Source: 13-2-20CM-68-14 sp051955535 | GTDB lineage: Bacteria > Actinomycetota > Thermoleophilia > Gaiellales > Gaiellaceae | Direction of reading: 5' to 3' | Assembly: GCA_051955535.1 (NCBI GenBank) | Contig: JBQCGP010000071.1 | Span: forward strand, 27,083-91,082 | DNA: 64,000 nucleotides | Shown here: positions 1 to 8,589 of the stretch, piece by piece | How positions within the stretch are numbered: the first letter of the stretch is position 1 | Layout: each line of letters begins with the position of its first letter | Notes under the pieces: generated by a model | Seen by the model: the letters and a program-made list of their open reading frames with translations, nothing else | Told to the model about the DNA's origin: nothing | The model's database searches: none | Program-made: the position numbers and the translations under genes

Positions 1-132
1 ATGATCAGCAACGGGACAGACCTCGTCGGGTACGCGGACTGGGTCAAGTACGTCACCACCGGCGTAATTCTTCTCGCCGCGGTCACGCTCGACACGGTTT
101 CCCGACGGCGGCAGGCCGCCGCCGGCGTCTAG
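1..132 (+). CDS. Sugar ABC transporter permease, C-terminal fragment
   Basis: The first 43 codons are open from base 1 and end at TAG 130-132. They encode one hydrophobic helix (VKYVTTGVILLAAVTLDTV) followed by a basic tail (SRRRQ), which is how RbsC/XylH-type sugar permeases end. The ATG at base 1 is probably an internal Met, with most of the gene lying upstream of the window. Its stop overlaps the stop of the convergent SIS-domain gene. The family call rests on a short tail only; the neighbouring amino-sugar genes fit a sugar importer. Confidence 0.55.
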   Translation: MISNGTDLVGYADWVKYVTTGVILLAAVTLDTVSRRRQAAAGV

Positions 133-1214
133 CGCGCGATCGTGACCTTGCTCAGGCCTTCGGGCCGGTCGGGGTCGAGCCCTTTCGCCTGAGCGAGCGC
201 CCCGGCGAACAGCTGGCCAGGCACGACCGAGAGCAGAGGAGCGAGAAGCGGCGAGGGTGCCTCGGGCACCGTGAGGAGGTACTGCGCCACACCGATCTCG
301 CCTGCCGCGCTGCCGCTTGCGACCACGGTCGCTCCGGCCGCGCGGACCCGGCTCGCGCCCTCGATGACGGCGGGGAGGCTCTCGTCGTTCGATGCGATCG
401 TCCAGACCGGGAAGAGAGAATCGAGAGCGGCGACCGGGCCGTGCGCGAGGTCTGTCGCGGTCAGCGGCTCGGCCGCGATCCGGCAGGTCTCCGTCAGCTT
501 CAGCGCCACCTCCCGCGCGGTTGCGAACTCGAGGCCGCGACCGATCACGTACATCCTGCCGACATACGCAAAAGAAGTCGCAATCGGCCGCGCAACGGCC
601 TCGAGCCGGGTGAGGGAAGTGGAGATCAGGTCCGCGGTGTGTCGGAGGTCATCGGCAACCTCGGGGCCCCGCCCGGCGATCCCTCCCGCAAGGAGCGCGA
701 GGGCCGCGAGCTGGTTCAGGTAGGTCTTAGTCGCCGCTACGGCGTTCTCGGGACCAGCTGCCAGCGGCAGGGTGGCGTCGGCGGCCTCTCCCAGCTCGGC
801 CGCGGTCTCGTTCGTGACGGCAACGGTGAAGGCGCCGAGCTCCCGCGCCCTCCGCACGTACTCGACGACGTCGGGGGTCCTGCCGGACTGCGAGAGCGCA
901 ACCACGACCGAAGCCGAGAAATCCAACTCCGCGCCGTAGTAGACGCTGAGCGAGATCGAGTCGCGCGTGGCGGTCATGCGCGGCATGAGACCGAAGGCGT
1001 AGACGCCGTAGGTCGCGGCGTTGTCGGACGAACCGTGACCGACGAGCCGGATCAGCGAAGGGCGGCGGCCGGCGATCGTCCGTGCGATCTCACCGTATTC
1101 CGCCTCGTGGTCGAGCAGGCGGCGGAGGGCCTCCGGCTGCTCCCGGATCTCGGCGAAGAAGAGCTCGCCCGGGCGATCCGCGGGCGCTGTCGAGGCGGCG
1201 TTAGGCAACGACAC
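129..1214 (-). CDS. SIS-domain glucosamine-6-phosphate deaminase-like protein (NagB-II/AgaS type)
   Basis: The protein has 361 residues and two sugar-isomerase (SIS) domains. The first carries VGHGSSDNAA and SQSGRTPD; the second carries YVIGRGLEFATAREVALKL, the counterpart of the GlmS isomerase motif. The N-terminal glutaminase domain of GlmS, with its catalytic Cys1, is absent, so it should not be an amidotransferase. In this context it most likely deaminates and isomerises GlcN-6-P to Fru-6-P, the step after NagA; that substrate is inferred from position. The start is a GTG at 1214, overlapping the end of nagA by 14 bases, so it is the last gene of the murQ-nagA operon. Confidence 0.8.
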   Translation of the reverse strand: MSLPNAASTAPADRPGELFFAEIREQPEALRRLLDHEAEYGEIARTIAGRRPSLIRLVGHGSSDNAATYGVYAFGLMPRMTATRDSISLSVYYGAELDFSASVVVALSQSGRTPDVVEYVRRARELGAFTVAVTNETAAELGEAADATLPLAAGPENAVAATKTYLNQLAALALLAGGIAGRGPEVADDLRHTADLISTSLTRLEAVARPIATSFAYVGRMYVIGRGLEFATAREVALKLTETCRIAAEPLTATDLAHGPVAALDSLFPVWTIASNDESLPAVIEGASRVRAAGATVVASGSAAGEIGVAQYLLTVPEAPSPLLAPLLSVVPGQLFAGALAQAKGLDPDRPEGLSKVTIAR

Positions 1215-2298
1215 GGGCTTCTCCGCCGATCAGGACGCGTTCGATCTCGAGGTTGTCGTCGAGGACGAGCAGGTCGGCCGGCAGCCCGACATCCAGCCAG
1301 CCGGCGATCCGCTCCGAGATCACGCCCGCCGGGACCGCAGTGGCCGCGGTGAGGGCATCCTCGAGCGGCGCCCCGAGCTCGTGGAGGTTCCGAACCGCCT
1401 CGATCATCGTCAGCAGAGAGCCGGCGAGCACGCCGTCGGGCCCACGGGCGACGCCGTCCCGAACGGAGACCTCGAAGCCGCCGAGGCTCGACGTGCCTTC
1501 GCTTCCGGTGACGCCGGCACTCGAGATCGCGTCCGTCACAAGGGCGACTCGCCCGGCAGCGGCACGCCAGACGACCTTCGCCGTCTCGTCCGCGAGATGG
1601 ATGCCGTCGACGATCACCTGGACGACGACGTCCTCCCGCGCGAGCGCCGCTCCCACAAGCCCCGGGTCGCGGTGACGCAGGGGCCGCATGGCGTTGAAGA
1701 GATGGGTGACCGTCCGGATCCCGCGGTCGAAGGCCCAGTCTCCCTCCGCAGCGCTTGCGTCCGTGTGCCCGGCCGAGACGGTGATGCCCTGGAGGTGAAG
1801 GAGGTCGACGAGCTCCTCGGCGCCGGGGAGCTCGGGCGCGAGCGTCACGAGCCGGACCGGGCCGGCTTCGATCAGGCGTCGCAGCAGGTCCGGGTCGGGA
1901 TCGCGCCGGTAGGCGGGTGGGTGGGTGCCGAGCCTCGCAGGAGACAGGAACGGGCCTTCGAGATGGACCCCCAGGATCCGTGGCCCGTCGCGTGCGACCG
2001 GAAGCTCGCTCAAAGCGGTGAGGATCTGCTCCTCAGGCGCGGTGATGAACGTCGGGAGGTAGGCCGTCACGCCGGTCTCGAGCAGGGCGTCTCCCGCCCG
2101 GCGAAAGCCGTCCGCGTCGGCCTCGAGTAGGTCGACACCGCCGAATCCGTTCACCTGCAGGTCGACGAACCCTGGCGTGGCGATTCCGCGCCCGTTCGTC
2201 GACGCGAGCCCGTACGCGGTCACGACTCCGTCGGCAACCTCGACGTCACCTGGGATAAGCCGGTTCCCGACGAGCGCAGCCTCGACCCCAAGCCTCAT
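1201..2298 (-). CDS. nagA: N-acetylglucosamine-6-phosphate deacetylase
   Basis: A 365-residue amidohydrolase. The entry motif is PGFVDLQVNG, as in E. coli NagA (PGFIDVQLNG), where the usual HxH is replaced. Metal and substrate residues are in HLEGPF, GHTDAS and THLFNAM, and the catalytic Asp is in VTDAISSAG. It converts GlcNAc-6-P to GlcN-6-P and acetate in the cytoplasm. The ATG overlaps the murQ stop by 4 bases and its own stop overlaps the SIS gene, so the three genes are translationally coupled. The order murQ, nagA, deaminase follows the order of the reactions. Confidence 0.93.
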   Translation of the reverse strand: MRLGVEAALVGNRLIPGDVEVADGVVTAYGLASTNGRGIATPGFVDLQVNGFGGVDLLEADADGFRRAGDALLETGVTAYLPTFITAPEEQILTALSELPVARDGPRILGVHLEGPFLSPARLGTHPPAYRRDPDPDLLRRLIEAGPVRLVTLAPELPGAEELVDLLHLQGITVSAGHTDASAAEGDWAFDRGIRTVTHLFNAMRPLRHRDPGLVGAALAREDVVVQVIVDGIHLADETAKVVWRAAAGRVALVTDAISSAGVTGSEGTSSLGGFEVSVRDGVARGPDGVLAGSLLTMIEAVRNLHELGAPLEDALTAATAVPAGVISERIAGWLDVGLPADLLVLDDNLEIERVLIGGEARVVA

Positions 2299-3212
2299 CG
2301 GAGCGCTCTCCGGACGTTTCCCCCCGCTCGTTCCAATCGCTCGCGAGCGGTCTCCGCATCGACGTCGCCAAGCAGCGAGACGATCGCGACCTTCGCATCA
2401 CCTCCCGCCGCGGCAAGCGCGGCGTCGGCGGCATCGTCGCCCGCGCCGGTGGCGAGGCTCACGGCCCGGCGGGCGCGCACCCTGAGCTTCTCGTTCGTGG
2501 ACGCCACGTCGACCATCAGGTCGCCGTAGGTCTTTCCCAGGCGAATCATCGAGAGGGTGGAGATCGAGTTCAGCACAAGCTTCTGCGCCGTCCCCGCCTT
2601 GAGGCGCGTCGACCCTGCCACGACCTCGGGGCCCACGACGACCGAGACCTCGTGCTCGGCGATGCGCGCGAGCTCGGAGTCCGGGACAGACACGAGGCAG
2701 ACGGTCAAGGCTCCGGCGGCTGCGGCTGCCCGGAGCGCCCCGACCACGAACGGCGTCCGTCCACTGGCGCTGACGGCGACGACTGCGTCGTCCCCTGCGA
2801 TACCGAGAGCTCGCACCGAGCCCGCGCCGGCCTCCGCATCGTCCTCGGCAGCGTCGCGCTCGGCCGCCGAGCCGAGCGACGCGCCGGCGACGATCGCGGT
2901 CACCTGCCCGGGCTCGGTGGAAAAGGTCGATTCGCACTCGTCGGCATCGAGGGCGGCGAGTCGGCCCGAGGTTCCGGCTCCTACGTAGACGAGGCGGCCG
3001 CCACCACGAAGCTTCGCGACGATCGCGTCGATCGCGGTCGCGAGCTCGTCCCCGGCGGCCGCCACGGCCGTGGGGACGATGGCGTCTTCGCGGTTGACGA
3101 GCCGGACCAGGTCCCGTGTCGACAGATCGTCGTAATCGGCGTCCTGGCTCAGTCGGCTCTCGGTAACGAGCTCGTCGAGGCCGAGTTCGTCGGTCTGCTC
3201 GCCGCGGCCCAT
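2295..3212 (-). CDS. murQ: N-acetylmuramic acid 6-phosphate etherase
   Basis: A 305-residue SIS-fold etherase. The phosphosugar loop VYVGAGTSGRLAALDADE is followed by CESTFSTEP, and the signature KAGTAQKLVLNSISTLSM is intact. MurQ cleaves the D-lactyl ether of MurNAc-6-P to give GlcNAc-6-P, the substrate of NagA. It is the first gene of the minus-strand operon, and its ATG lies 6 bases after a good -10 hexamer, so the message is probably leaderless. It marks the locus as acting on peptidoglycan-derived sugar, not only chitin. No MurNAc/GlcNAc kinase is seen in the window. Confidence 0.93.
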   Translation of the reverse strand: MGRGEQTDELGLDELVTESRLSQDADYDDLSTRDLVRLVNREDAIVPTAVAAAGDELATAIDAIVAKLRGGGRLVYVGAGTSGRLAALDADECESTFSTEPGQVTAIVAGASLGSAAERDAAEDDAEAGAGSVRALGIAGDDAVVAVSASGRTPFVVGALRAAAAAGALTVCLVSVPDSELARIAEHEVSVVVGPEVVAGSTRLKAGTAQKLVLNSISTLSMIRLGKTYGDLMVDVASTNEKLRVRARRAVSLATGAGDDAADAALAAAGGDAKVAIVSLLGDVDAETARERLERAGGNVRRALR

Positions 3213-3218
3213 GGGCGC

Positions 3219-3248
3219 AGTCTAAGCGGGTGGAAGAGCAGTGGTCAA
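3219..3248 (-). promoter_or_regulatory. Predicted sigma70-type promoter of murQ
   Basis: On the minus strand, TTGACC (3248-3243) and TAGACT (3224-3219) are separated by 18 bases. The -10 ends 6 bases before the murQ ATG, so transcription should begin at or next to the start codon. The -35 lies inside the palindrome at 3240-3255, which would let a bound repressor occlude polymerase. Confidence 0.6.
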
Positions 3249-3255
3249 TACCATT
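3240..3255. promoter_or_regulatory. DasR/NagR-like operator
   Basis: AGTGGTCAATACCATT is an imperfect palindrome (TGGT, 4 bases, ACCA) that closely resembles the dre site of GntR/HutC regulators of GlcNAc use (AGTGGTCTAGACCACT). It lies between the divergent murQ and ABC-ATPase genes and covers the murQ -35. The regulator encoded at 4507 is the likely ligand, by analogy with DasR/NagR. Confidence 0.6.
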
Positions 3256-3279
3256 TCACGGTTTCGTCACTTTTTGGTC

Positions 3280-3309
3280 TTGTCTTTCGCCGGTCCGGTC
3301 TCGTATGCT
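3280..3309 (+). promoter_or_regulatory. Predicted promoter of the ABC ATPase gene
   Basis: TTGTCT (3280-3285) and TATGCT (3304-3309) are spaced by 18 bases. The -10 ends 7 bases before ATG 3317 and no ribosome binding site is present, so a leaderless transcript is expected. This supports choosing 3317 over the upstream in-frame ATG at 3305, which overlaps the -10 itself. Confidence 0.5.
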
Positions 3310-3316
3310 GCGCGCC

Positions 3317-4510
3317 ATGGCCGGGATCCTGCTCGAGCACGTGACGAAGGTCTTTCAGGGAGGAGTGGTCGCGGTCGACGACGTTTCGCTTCGCATCGCG
3401 GACGGCGAGTTCATGGTCCTGGTCGGCCCTTCCGGGTGCGGTAAGTCGACGTTGCTTCGCATGATCGCCGGGCTCGAAGAGGTCAGCCACGGCTGCATCT
3501 CGATCGGCGAGCGTGACGTCACCGACCTCGCCCCTCGCGACCGCGACGTGGCGATGGTCTTCCAGAGCTACGCGCTCTACCCGCACATGAGCGTTCGCCA
3601 GAACATCGCCTACGGGCTGAAGGTACGTAGGACCGACAAGAAGGAGATCGAGCGCCGAGTAGGCGAGGTGGCGGCGATGCTCGGCCTCGAAGAGTTGCTC
3701 GACCGTCGCCCCGCACATCTCTCCGGCGGCCAGCGGCAGCGCGTCGCCATGGGTCGCGCGATCGTCCGCGAGCCGAAGGCGTTTCTGATGGACGAGCCGC
3801 TCTCGAACCTCGACGCAAAGCTTCGCGTGGGCATGCGCGCGTCGCTGGCGCAGCTTCACGCCCGCCTCGGCGCGACCACGATCTACGTCACCCACGATCA
3901 GACCGAGGCGATGACGCTCGGCGAACGAGTCGCCGTCATGAGCGAGGGACGCGTGCTGCAGGTGGACTCCCCGCAGCGCCTCTATCGCGAGCCTGCCGAT
4001 CTCTTCGTCGCGGGGTTCATCGGTACGCCGGCAATGAATCTCGTGGAGGCTTCGCTGCAAGGAAACGAAGTCAGCTTCGGCCAGTTCCAGATCCCCCTCG
4101 CGCCCGGGCGCCTTCCGCCCGGCCGCGCCGGCAGTCAAGTGATCCTCGGGATCAGGCCGGAGAGCTTCACCGCGGCTTCGGCCGGGGGGCAAACGATCGA
4201 GATCACGCCGGCCGTGGTCGAGGAGCTCGGCTCGGATTTGCTCGTCTTCTTCCCGGTCGAAGCGCCGCGGGTGGCGTCAGAAGCGGCTCGGCAAGCCGAA
4301 GACGAGACCCTCCTCCCCGCTGACCAAGCCCTCTTCGGCGCCCGTCTCGACCCGCGGATCGAGGCGCAGGTCGGCCGGCCCCTGCAGGTTGCGGTCGACG
4401 CCACGCAGTTCCATTTCTTCGATCCCGAGAGCGGCGCGAGCTTGTTGGCAGCCGAGCACGACCCAGCGACCAACACCATCCTCGACCCGCTCGCTCCGGT
4501 CGGCACGTGA
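3317..4510 (+). CDS. Sugar ABC transporter ATP-binding protein (MalK/MsiK/UgpC type)
   Basis: A 397-residue ATPase. Walker A is GPSGCGKST near residue 40, followed by the Q-loop FQSYALYPHMSV, the signature LSGGQRQR, Walker B AFLMDEPLSNLD and the H-loop TIYVTHDQTEAM. A C-terminal TOBE/OB regulatory domain includes ILGIRPESF. It powers import together with the permeases at 6740-8589. Many Actinobacteria share one MsiK among sugar importers, whereas here the ATPase lies in the same locus. The GntR gene starts inside its stop codon (GTGA). The start is set by the promoter spacing. Confidence 0.9.
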   Translation: MAGILLEHVTKVFQGGVVAVDDVSLRIADGEFMVLVGPSGCGKSTLLRMIAGLEEVSHGCISIGERDVTDLAPRDRDVAMVFQSYALYPHMSVRQNIAYGLKVRRTDKKEIERRVGEVAAMLGLEELLDRRPAHLSGGQRQRVAMGRAIVREPKAFLMDEPLSNLDAKLRVGMRASLAQLHARLGATTIYVTHDQTEAMTLGERVAVMSEGRVLQVDSPQRLYREPADLFVAGFIGTPAMNLVEASLQGNEVSFGQFQIPLAPGRLPPGRAGSQVILGIRPESFTAASAGGQTIEITPAVVEELGSDLLVFFPVEAPRVASEAARQAEDETLLPADQALFGARLDPRIEAQVGRPLQVAVDATQFHFFDPESGASLLAAEHDPATNTILDPLAPVGT

Positions 4511-5256
4511 CCAAGCAGCGCGAGACCCGCGAGCAAGTTCTCGCCCTGATCGAGGACCTCGAGATGGGCGCCGCGATTCCATCTGAGCGCCAGCTGAGCG
4601 CTGATCTCGGCGTGTCCCGGCTGACCGTTCGCGCCGCGCTCGACGACCTTGTCCGCGACGGCCATCTCGTGCGGCGCCGCGGCTCGGGAACGTTCGTCAG
4701 CGAGCCGAAGATCGCGCAGGAGCTGACCATGACCTCGTTCACCGAGGACATGCGCCGCCGTGGGATGAAACCGGCGAGCAAGACGCTCAGCCTTGACGTC
4801 GTGCCCGCCGGAGCTCAACTCGGCCGCTTTCTACACGTGTCGCCGTCGGAGCCCGTGGTCGTGGTGAGGCGCCTGCGCCTGGCCGACCGAGAGACGATGG
4901 CGATCGAGACCCTTCACGTCCGCGAGGCGCTCGTTCCCGGCCTGACAGGCGATGAGCTCGAGAATCACTCCTTCTACGAGCTGCTTCGCGAACGCTACGG
5001 AACCGTGATCGCAGGCGGTGTGCAGACGATCGAGCCGACGGTCACGAACGCCGAGGAATCCGAGGCGCTCGGCGTACCGCTGCACTCACCGGCGTTCCAG
5101 TTCGAGCGCTTCACACGCGACGGCGAGGGGAACGTGGTCGAGTTCGTGCACTCGATCTACCGCGGCGACCGCTACCGGATCGTCACGGACCTGAGCACAC
5201 AGCCGGAGGCCCACGATGGCCGTGCACCGCGACTCGTCGGCCGCAACGGTCTCTGA
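4507..5256 (+). CDS. GntR-family regulator with UTRA domain (DasR/NagR-like)
   Basis: A 249-residue protein with an N-terminal winged helix (PSERQLSADLGVSRLTVRAALDDLVRDGHLVRRRGSGTFV shown here in part only: SERQLSADLGVSRLTVR) and a C-terminal UTRA ligand domain from about residue 75. HutC-subfamily members of this kind (DasR, NagR/YvoA) bind GlcN-6-P or GlcNAc-6-P and repress amino-sugar genes. It sits between the ATPase and binding-protein genes and overlaps the former by 4 bases with a GTG start. DasR-like palindromes upstream of both units make it the probable local repressor; the effector is inferred. Confidence 0.88.
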   Translation: MTKQRETREQVLALIEDLEMGAAIPSERQLSADLGVSRLTVRAALDDLVRDGHLVRRRGSGTFVSEPKIAQELTMTSFTEDMRRRGMKPASKTLSLDVVPAGAQLGRFLHVSPSEPVVVVRRLRLADRETMAIETLHVREALVPGLTGDELENHSFYELLRERYGTVIAGGVQTIEPTVTNAEESEALGVPLHSPAFQFERFTRDGEGNVVEFVHSIYRGDRYRIVTDLSTQPEAHDGRAPRLVGRNGL

Positions 5257-5269
5257 ACTCCCACTGCCA

Positions 5270-5337
5270 AGTGGTCTTGACATCCTCGTGATTGGTATGA
5301 GAGAGTCCAGAACCGTGGCGAAGTGGTATGTACCAGT
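5270..5337 (+). promoter_or_regulatory. Operator cluster and -35 upstream of the binding-protein gene
   Basis: Two dre-like sites are seen. AGTGGTATGTACCAGT (5322-5337) is a near-perfect palindrome, and AGTGGTCTTGACATCC (5270-5285) matches the dre consensus at 12 of 16 positions and contains a TTGACA -35 (5277-5282). A third, weaker match, ATTGGTATGAGAGAGT, is at 5291-5306. The spacings of 21 and 31 bases are close to two and three helical turns. I see no convincing -10 at ideal distance. Binding by the GntR protein at 4507 is inferred. Confidence 0.55.
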
Positions 5338-5418
5338 ATCCCGGCCGCCCCACGCGGCTTCTGCTCAGCCACAGTGGAGCAGCGTGCGTGAGCGGTCCAC
5401 CAACCTTTGGGGGATCGT

Positions 5419-6708
5419 ATGAGGACACGCATCATTACCGCCGTGGCGCTCGCGGTCGCGCTCGCGATTCCGGCGTCCACTGCGTCGGGCGGTACGACTA
5501 AAGCATCGGCCTCGAGCATCACCGTGTGGTTGATGAGCGACGCACAGAACGGTTGGCCTGCGGCGGTCGCCAGCGCGACCAGCCAATTCAAGGCACAGCA
5601 TCCCGGCGTCGACGTCAACATTCAGTACCAGAGCTGGGACAGCGTTCTGCAGAAGTTCGACGCGTCGATCGCGGCGAGCGACACCCCCGACGCGATCGAG
5701 CTCGGGAACTCGCAGACGGCGAAGTACATGGCCGCCAAGGCGTTCCAGGCGATCAAGCCGCAGAACTATCCGAACTCGAGCACCTGGCTCGGAGGGCTCA
5801 AGCAGTCGTGCACCTATGCGGGCCACACTTACTGCGTCCCGTACTACGCCGGTGCCCGGGCCGTCATCTACCGCAAGGACCTCTACCGGAGCATCGGTTA
5901 CAAGTCGCCTCCGAAGACGTATGCGAAGTTCCTGACCATCGGCAAGAAGCTGATGAAGAAGTACGGCGGCAACCCGAACTTCTCCGCGCTGTACGAGCCG
6001 GGGCAGAACTGGTACGTCGCGATGTCCTACGTCTTCGACTTCGGCGGCCAGATCGCCATCCACAAGGGCAGCAAGTGGCAGGCCGTGCTCAACACGCCGC
6101 AGGCGATCGCGGGCCTGACCGCGTTCAAGAAGATGACGCTGGCCTTCTCGCGGGCGAGCAAGACGAACGACGAGGCGCATCCGTACCCGAGCATTCCGTT
6201 CGCGAAGGGGCGCGCCGCGGCGTTCATCGGCAACGGTTGGGAATGGCCGTATGTCTTCAACCCGAAGGGCGGCGCAGCGCCGGCGTCCTTCGCGAAGAAG
6301 ATGGGCGCCTACCCGATGCCGAGCCACATCAAGGGCAAGTACCTGCCGACGTTCCTCGGCGGCTCCGACATCGGCATTCCGGTACAGAGCAAGAACAAGT
6401 CGCTCGCGGCCGACTGGGTCAAGGCCTACACGGGCACTGCCTCGGAGACGCTGATCGCGAAGGCCGGCAACATCGCCAACTCGACGAAGCTGCTGGGCGT
6501 GAATGCGAAGAACCCGGCACTGGCGCCGTTCGCCAGGGCAGCGACCTTCAGCTGGTTCGTGCCGAGCGCGCCGAACTGGGTCAACGTCGAGAGCTCCAAC
6601 CTCCTCAAGACGATGTGCACGTCGATCCTCACGAATCGCGCCAGCATCAAGAGTGCGACCTCGAAGGCGGACTCTCAGATCAACAAGATCCTGAACGCGA
6701 AGTCGTGA
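5419..6708 (+). CDS. Extracellular sugar-binding protein (ABC family 1)
   Basis: A 429-residue secreted protein starting at ATG 5419, 4 bases after a GGGGGA ribosome binding site; a TTG 12 bases upstream is less likely. Residues 1 to about 23 form a signal peptide ending near ASTASGG. A lipobox Cys is not obvious, which is unusual for a Gram-positive binding protein. The fold is that of MalE/NgcE-like family 1 proteins (ITVWLMSDAQNGWP, YQSWDSVLQKFDASIA, TPDAIELGNSQ). It probably captures GlcNAc, chitobiose or muropeptide sugars; the ligand is inferred from murQ, nagA and nagZ nearby. Confidence 0.88.
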   Translation: MRTRIITAVALAVALAIPASTASGGTTKASASSITVWLMSDAQNGWPAAVASATSQFKAQHPGVDVNIQYQSWDSVLQKFDASIAASDTPDAIELGNSQTAKYMAAKAFQAIKPQNYPNSSTWLGGLKQSCTYAGHTYCVPYYAGARAVIYRKDLYRSIGYKSPPKTYAKFLTIGKKLMKKYGGNPNFSALYEPGQNWYVAMSYVFDFGGQIAIHKGSKWQAVLNTPQAIAGLTAFKKMTLAFSRASKTNDEAHPYPSIPFAKGRAAAFIGNGWEWPYVFNPKGGAAPASFAKKMGAYPMPSHIKGKYLPTFLGGSDIGIPVQSKNKSLAADWVKAYTGTASETLIAKAGNIANSTKLLGVNAKNPALAPFARAATFSWFVPSAPNWVNVESSNLLKTMCTSILTNRASIKSATSKADSQINKILNAKS

Positions 6709-6739
6709 ATGAAGTAACCGGAAGCGGGATGCTCACCCG

Positions 6740-7705
6740 ATGAGCTCCCGCTCTCCGGTTGCCGCGGCCACGGTCGCGGCATCCTTCCCGCCGAGGCGCC
6801 GTCCACTGGGGCGGCGCCTTCGGCATGCCGCCGCCCCGTACGGGCTGCTGCTGCCGGCGTCGATTGTGATCGCCGCCGTCCTTGCCTATCCCCTCTCTTA
6901 CCTCGTCCGGCTCTCGTTCCAGCACTACGGGCTGTTCCAGCTCGTGCAGCACAAGGGCGAGGCGGTCGGCACCGCCAACTACACGCAGATCTTCCACGAC
7001 ACCGTCTTCTGGCACACGCTGCTGAGGACGGTCGGGGTCACGGCCGTCAGCGTCGTCCTGACCGTGGTGCTCGCAACGCTGATCGCGCTCCTGCTCGCGG
7101 AGCTCAGCTCCTGGGTGCGGCTGCTCCTGACAGCCGGGTTGATCTTCGTCTGGGCGACGCCCGTCGTCGTCGCCATCTCGATCTGGTCGTGGATGATCGA
7201 CTTCGAGTTCGGCGTCGCCAACTGGACGTTGACCAAGCTCGGCGTCGGGAACTTCAACCACCACGACTGGCTCGCGAATCCCTGGAGCGGTTGGGCCGTG
7301 ATCATCTCGCTGATCGTCTGGGGAGCAATCCCGTTCGTCGCGATCACGTTGTACGCAGGCCTGACCCAGGTCTCGGGCGAGCTGCTCGAGGCGGCGGCGA
7401 TCGACGGCGCGAGCCGCTGGCGCGCCTTCCGCGACATCACGCTGCCGCTCCTCAAGCCCATCTACGTGATCGTGATCAGCCTCTCGATCATCTGGGACTT
7501 CCAGGTCTTCAACCAGGTCTGGCTGATCACGAACACGACCCCTTCGCCTGACTACTACGTGATGGCGGTCTACTCCTACGTGACCTCGTTCAAGATCAGC
7601 GAGTACGGGCTCGGCTCGGCAATCGCGGTCGTGATGGTCGGGATCATGGCGCTGATCAGCGTCTTCTACGTCCGGCAGATGGTGAAGCTCGGGGACGTCG
7701 AATGA
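6740..7705 (+). CDS. Sugar ABC transporter permease (MalF type)
   Basis: A 321-residue membrane protein with about six helices. The EAA loop is EAAAIDGASRWRAFRDITLPLL (given here in part as EAAAIDGASRWRAF) near residue 220, which contacts the ATPase. It follows the binding-protein gene by 31 bases and overlaps the next permease by 4 bases (ATGA), so they are one operon. An N-terminal Arg-rich tail precedes the first helix. Confidence 0.9.
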   Translation: MSSRSPVAAATVAASFPPRRRPLGRRLRHAAAPYGLLLPASIVIAAVLAYPLSYLVRLSFQHYGLFQLVQHKGEAVGTANYTQIFHDTVFWHTLLRTVGVTAVSVVLTVVLATLIALLLAELSSWVRLLLTAGLIFVWATPVVVAISIWSWMIDFEFGVANWTLTKLGVGNFNHHDWLANPWSGWAVIISLIVWGAIPFVAITLYAGLTQVSGELLEAAAIDGASRWRAFRDITLPLLKPIYVIVISLSIIWDFQVFNQVWLITNTTPSPDYYVMAVYSYVTSFKISEYGLGSAIAVVMVGIMALISVFYVRQMVKLGDVE

Positions 7706-8589
7706 GCTCGACGGTCGCCGGAGCGCCGGTTGCGGGCCTGAGGCCGCTGAGGCGACGGAGCCGCCGGACGCGCGCCCGCCGTTGGGGGGTCGACGCGCTC
7801 GGGATCCTCGTCTTCCTCGTGATGATCTTCCCGGTCTACTGGATGGTCTCGACCGCGTTCAAGCCGGGCTCGGACATCTTCGCCAACACGCCGGTCTGGT
7901 TCCCGACGCACCCGACGCTCTCGAACTTCTCCGACGCGATCCACAGGCCGTACTTCTGGACGTCCGTCAGGAACAGCCTGATCGTCGTGGTCTCAGTCGT
8001 CGCCGTCTCGCTCGTGCTGGCCTTCCTCGCAGCGCTCGCGCTCGCGAAGTTCCGCTTCTACGGCCGCAAGGCGTTCATCGTCCTGATCATCGGCGTGCAG
8101 ATGGTGCCGTTGAACGCGCTGATCATCCCGATCTACCTGGTGCTCTCGAAGGCGAACCAGGTCGACAAGCTCAGCGGCCTGGTCATCACGTACTTGACCT
8201 TCGTGCTGCCGTTCAGGGTCTGGACCGTGGGTGGTTTCCTCCTCGGGGTCCCGCGGGACCTCGAGGAGGCGGCTCAGGTCGACGGGTCGACCCGATTCGG
8301 CGCCTTCGTCCGCATCCTGCTGCCGCTGATCGGCCCGGGGCTGGTCGCAACCTCGATCTTTGCCTTCATCCAGGCGTGGAACGAGTACCTGATGGCTTCC
8401 GTCCTCGTGCACAGCCCCGGCAACCAGACACTGACCCTGTGGCTCGCAGGGTTCATCACCGACCGTGGGACGGCCTGGGGGCCGCTGATGGCCGGCGCAA
8501 CGCTGACGGCGCTCCCGGTTGTCCTCTTCTTCGTCGCGATCCAGCGCAGGATTGCGTTCGGCCTGACCGCCGGCGCCGTCAGAGGATGA
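7702..8589 (+). CDS. Sugar ABC transporter permease (MalG type)
   Basis: A 295-residue inner-membrane subunit with about six helices, pairing with the preceding permease. The MalG-type EAA loop is EEAAQVDGSTRFGAFVRI near residue 195, followed by LLPLIGPG. It is coupled by ATGA overlaps to both neighbours, including the glycosidase gene downstream, so import and hydrolysis are co-expressed. Confidence 0.9.
   Translation: MSSTVAGAPVAGLRPLRRRSRRTRARRWGVDALGILVFLVMIFPVYWMVSTAFKPGSDIFANTPVWFPTHPTLSNFSDAIHRPYFWTSVRNSLIVVVSVVAVSLVLAFLAALALAKFRFYGRKAFIVLIIGVQMVPLNALIIPIYLVLSKANQVDKLSGLVITYLTFVLPFRVWTVGGFLLGVPRDLEEAAQVDGSTRFGAFVRILLPLIGPGLVATSIFAFIQAWNEYLMASVLVHSPGNQTLTLWLAGFITDRGTAWGPLMAGATLTALPVVLFFVAIQRRIAFGLTAGAVRG

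Noticed and set aside
3245..4192. 315-residue minus-strand open frame
   Set aside because: It is antisense to the ABC ATPase, which has every ATPase motif; no recognisable motif on the other strand.
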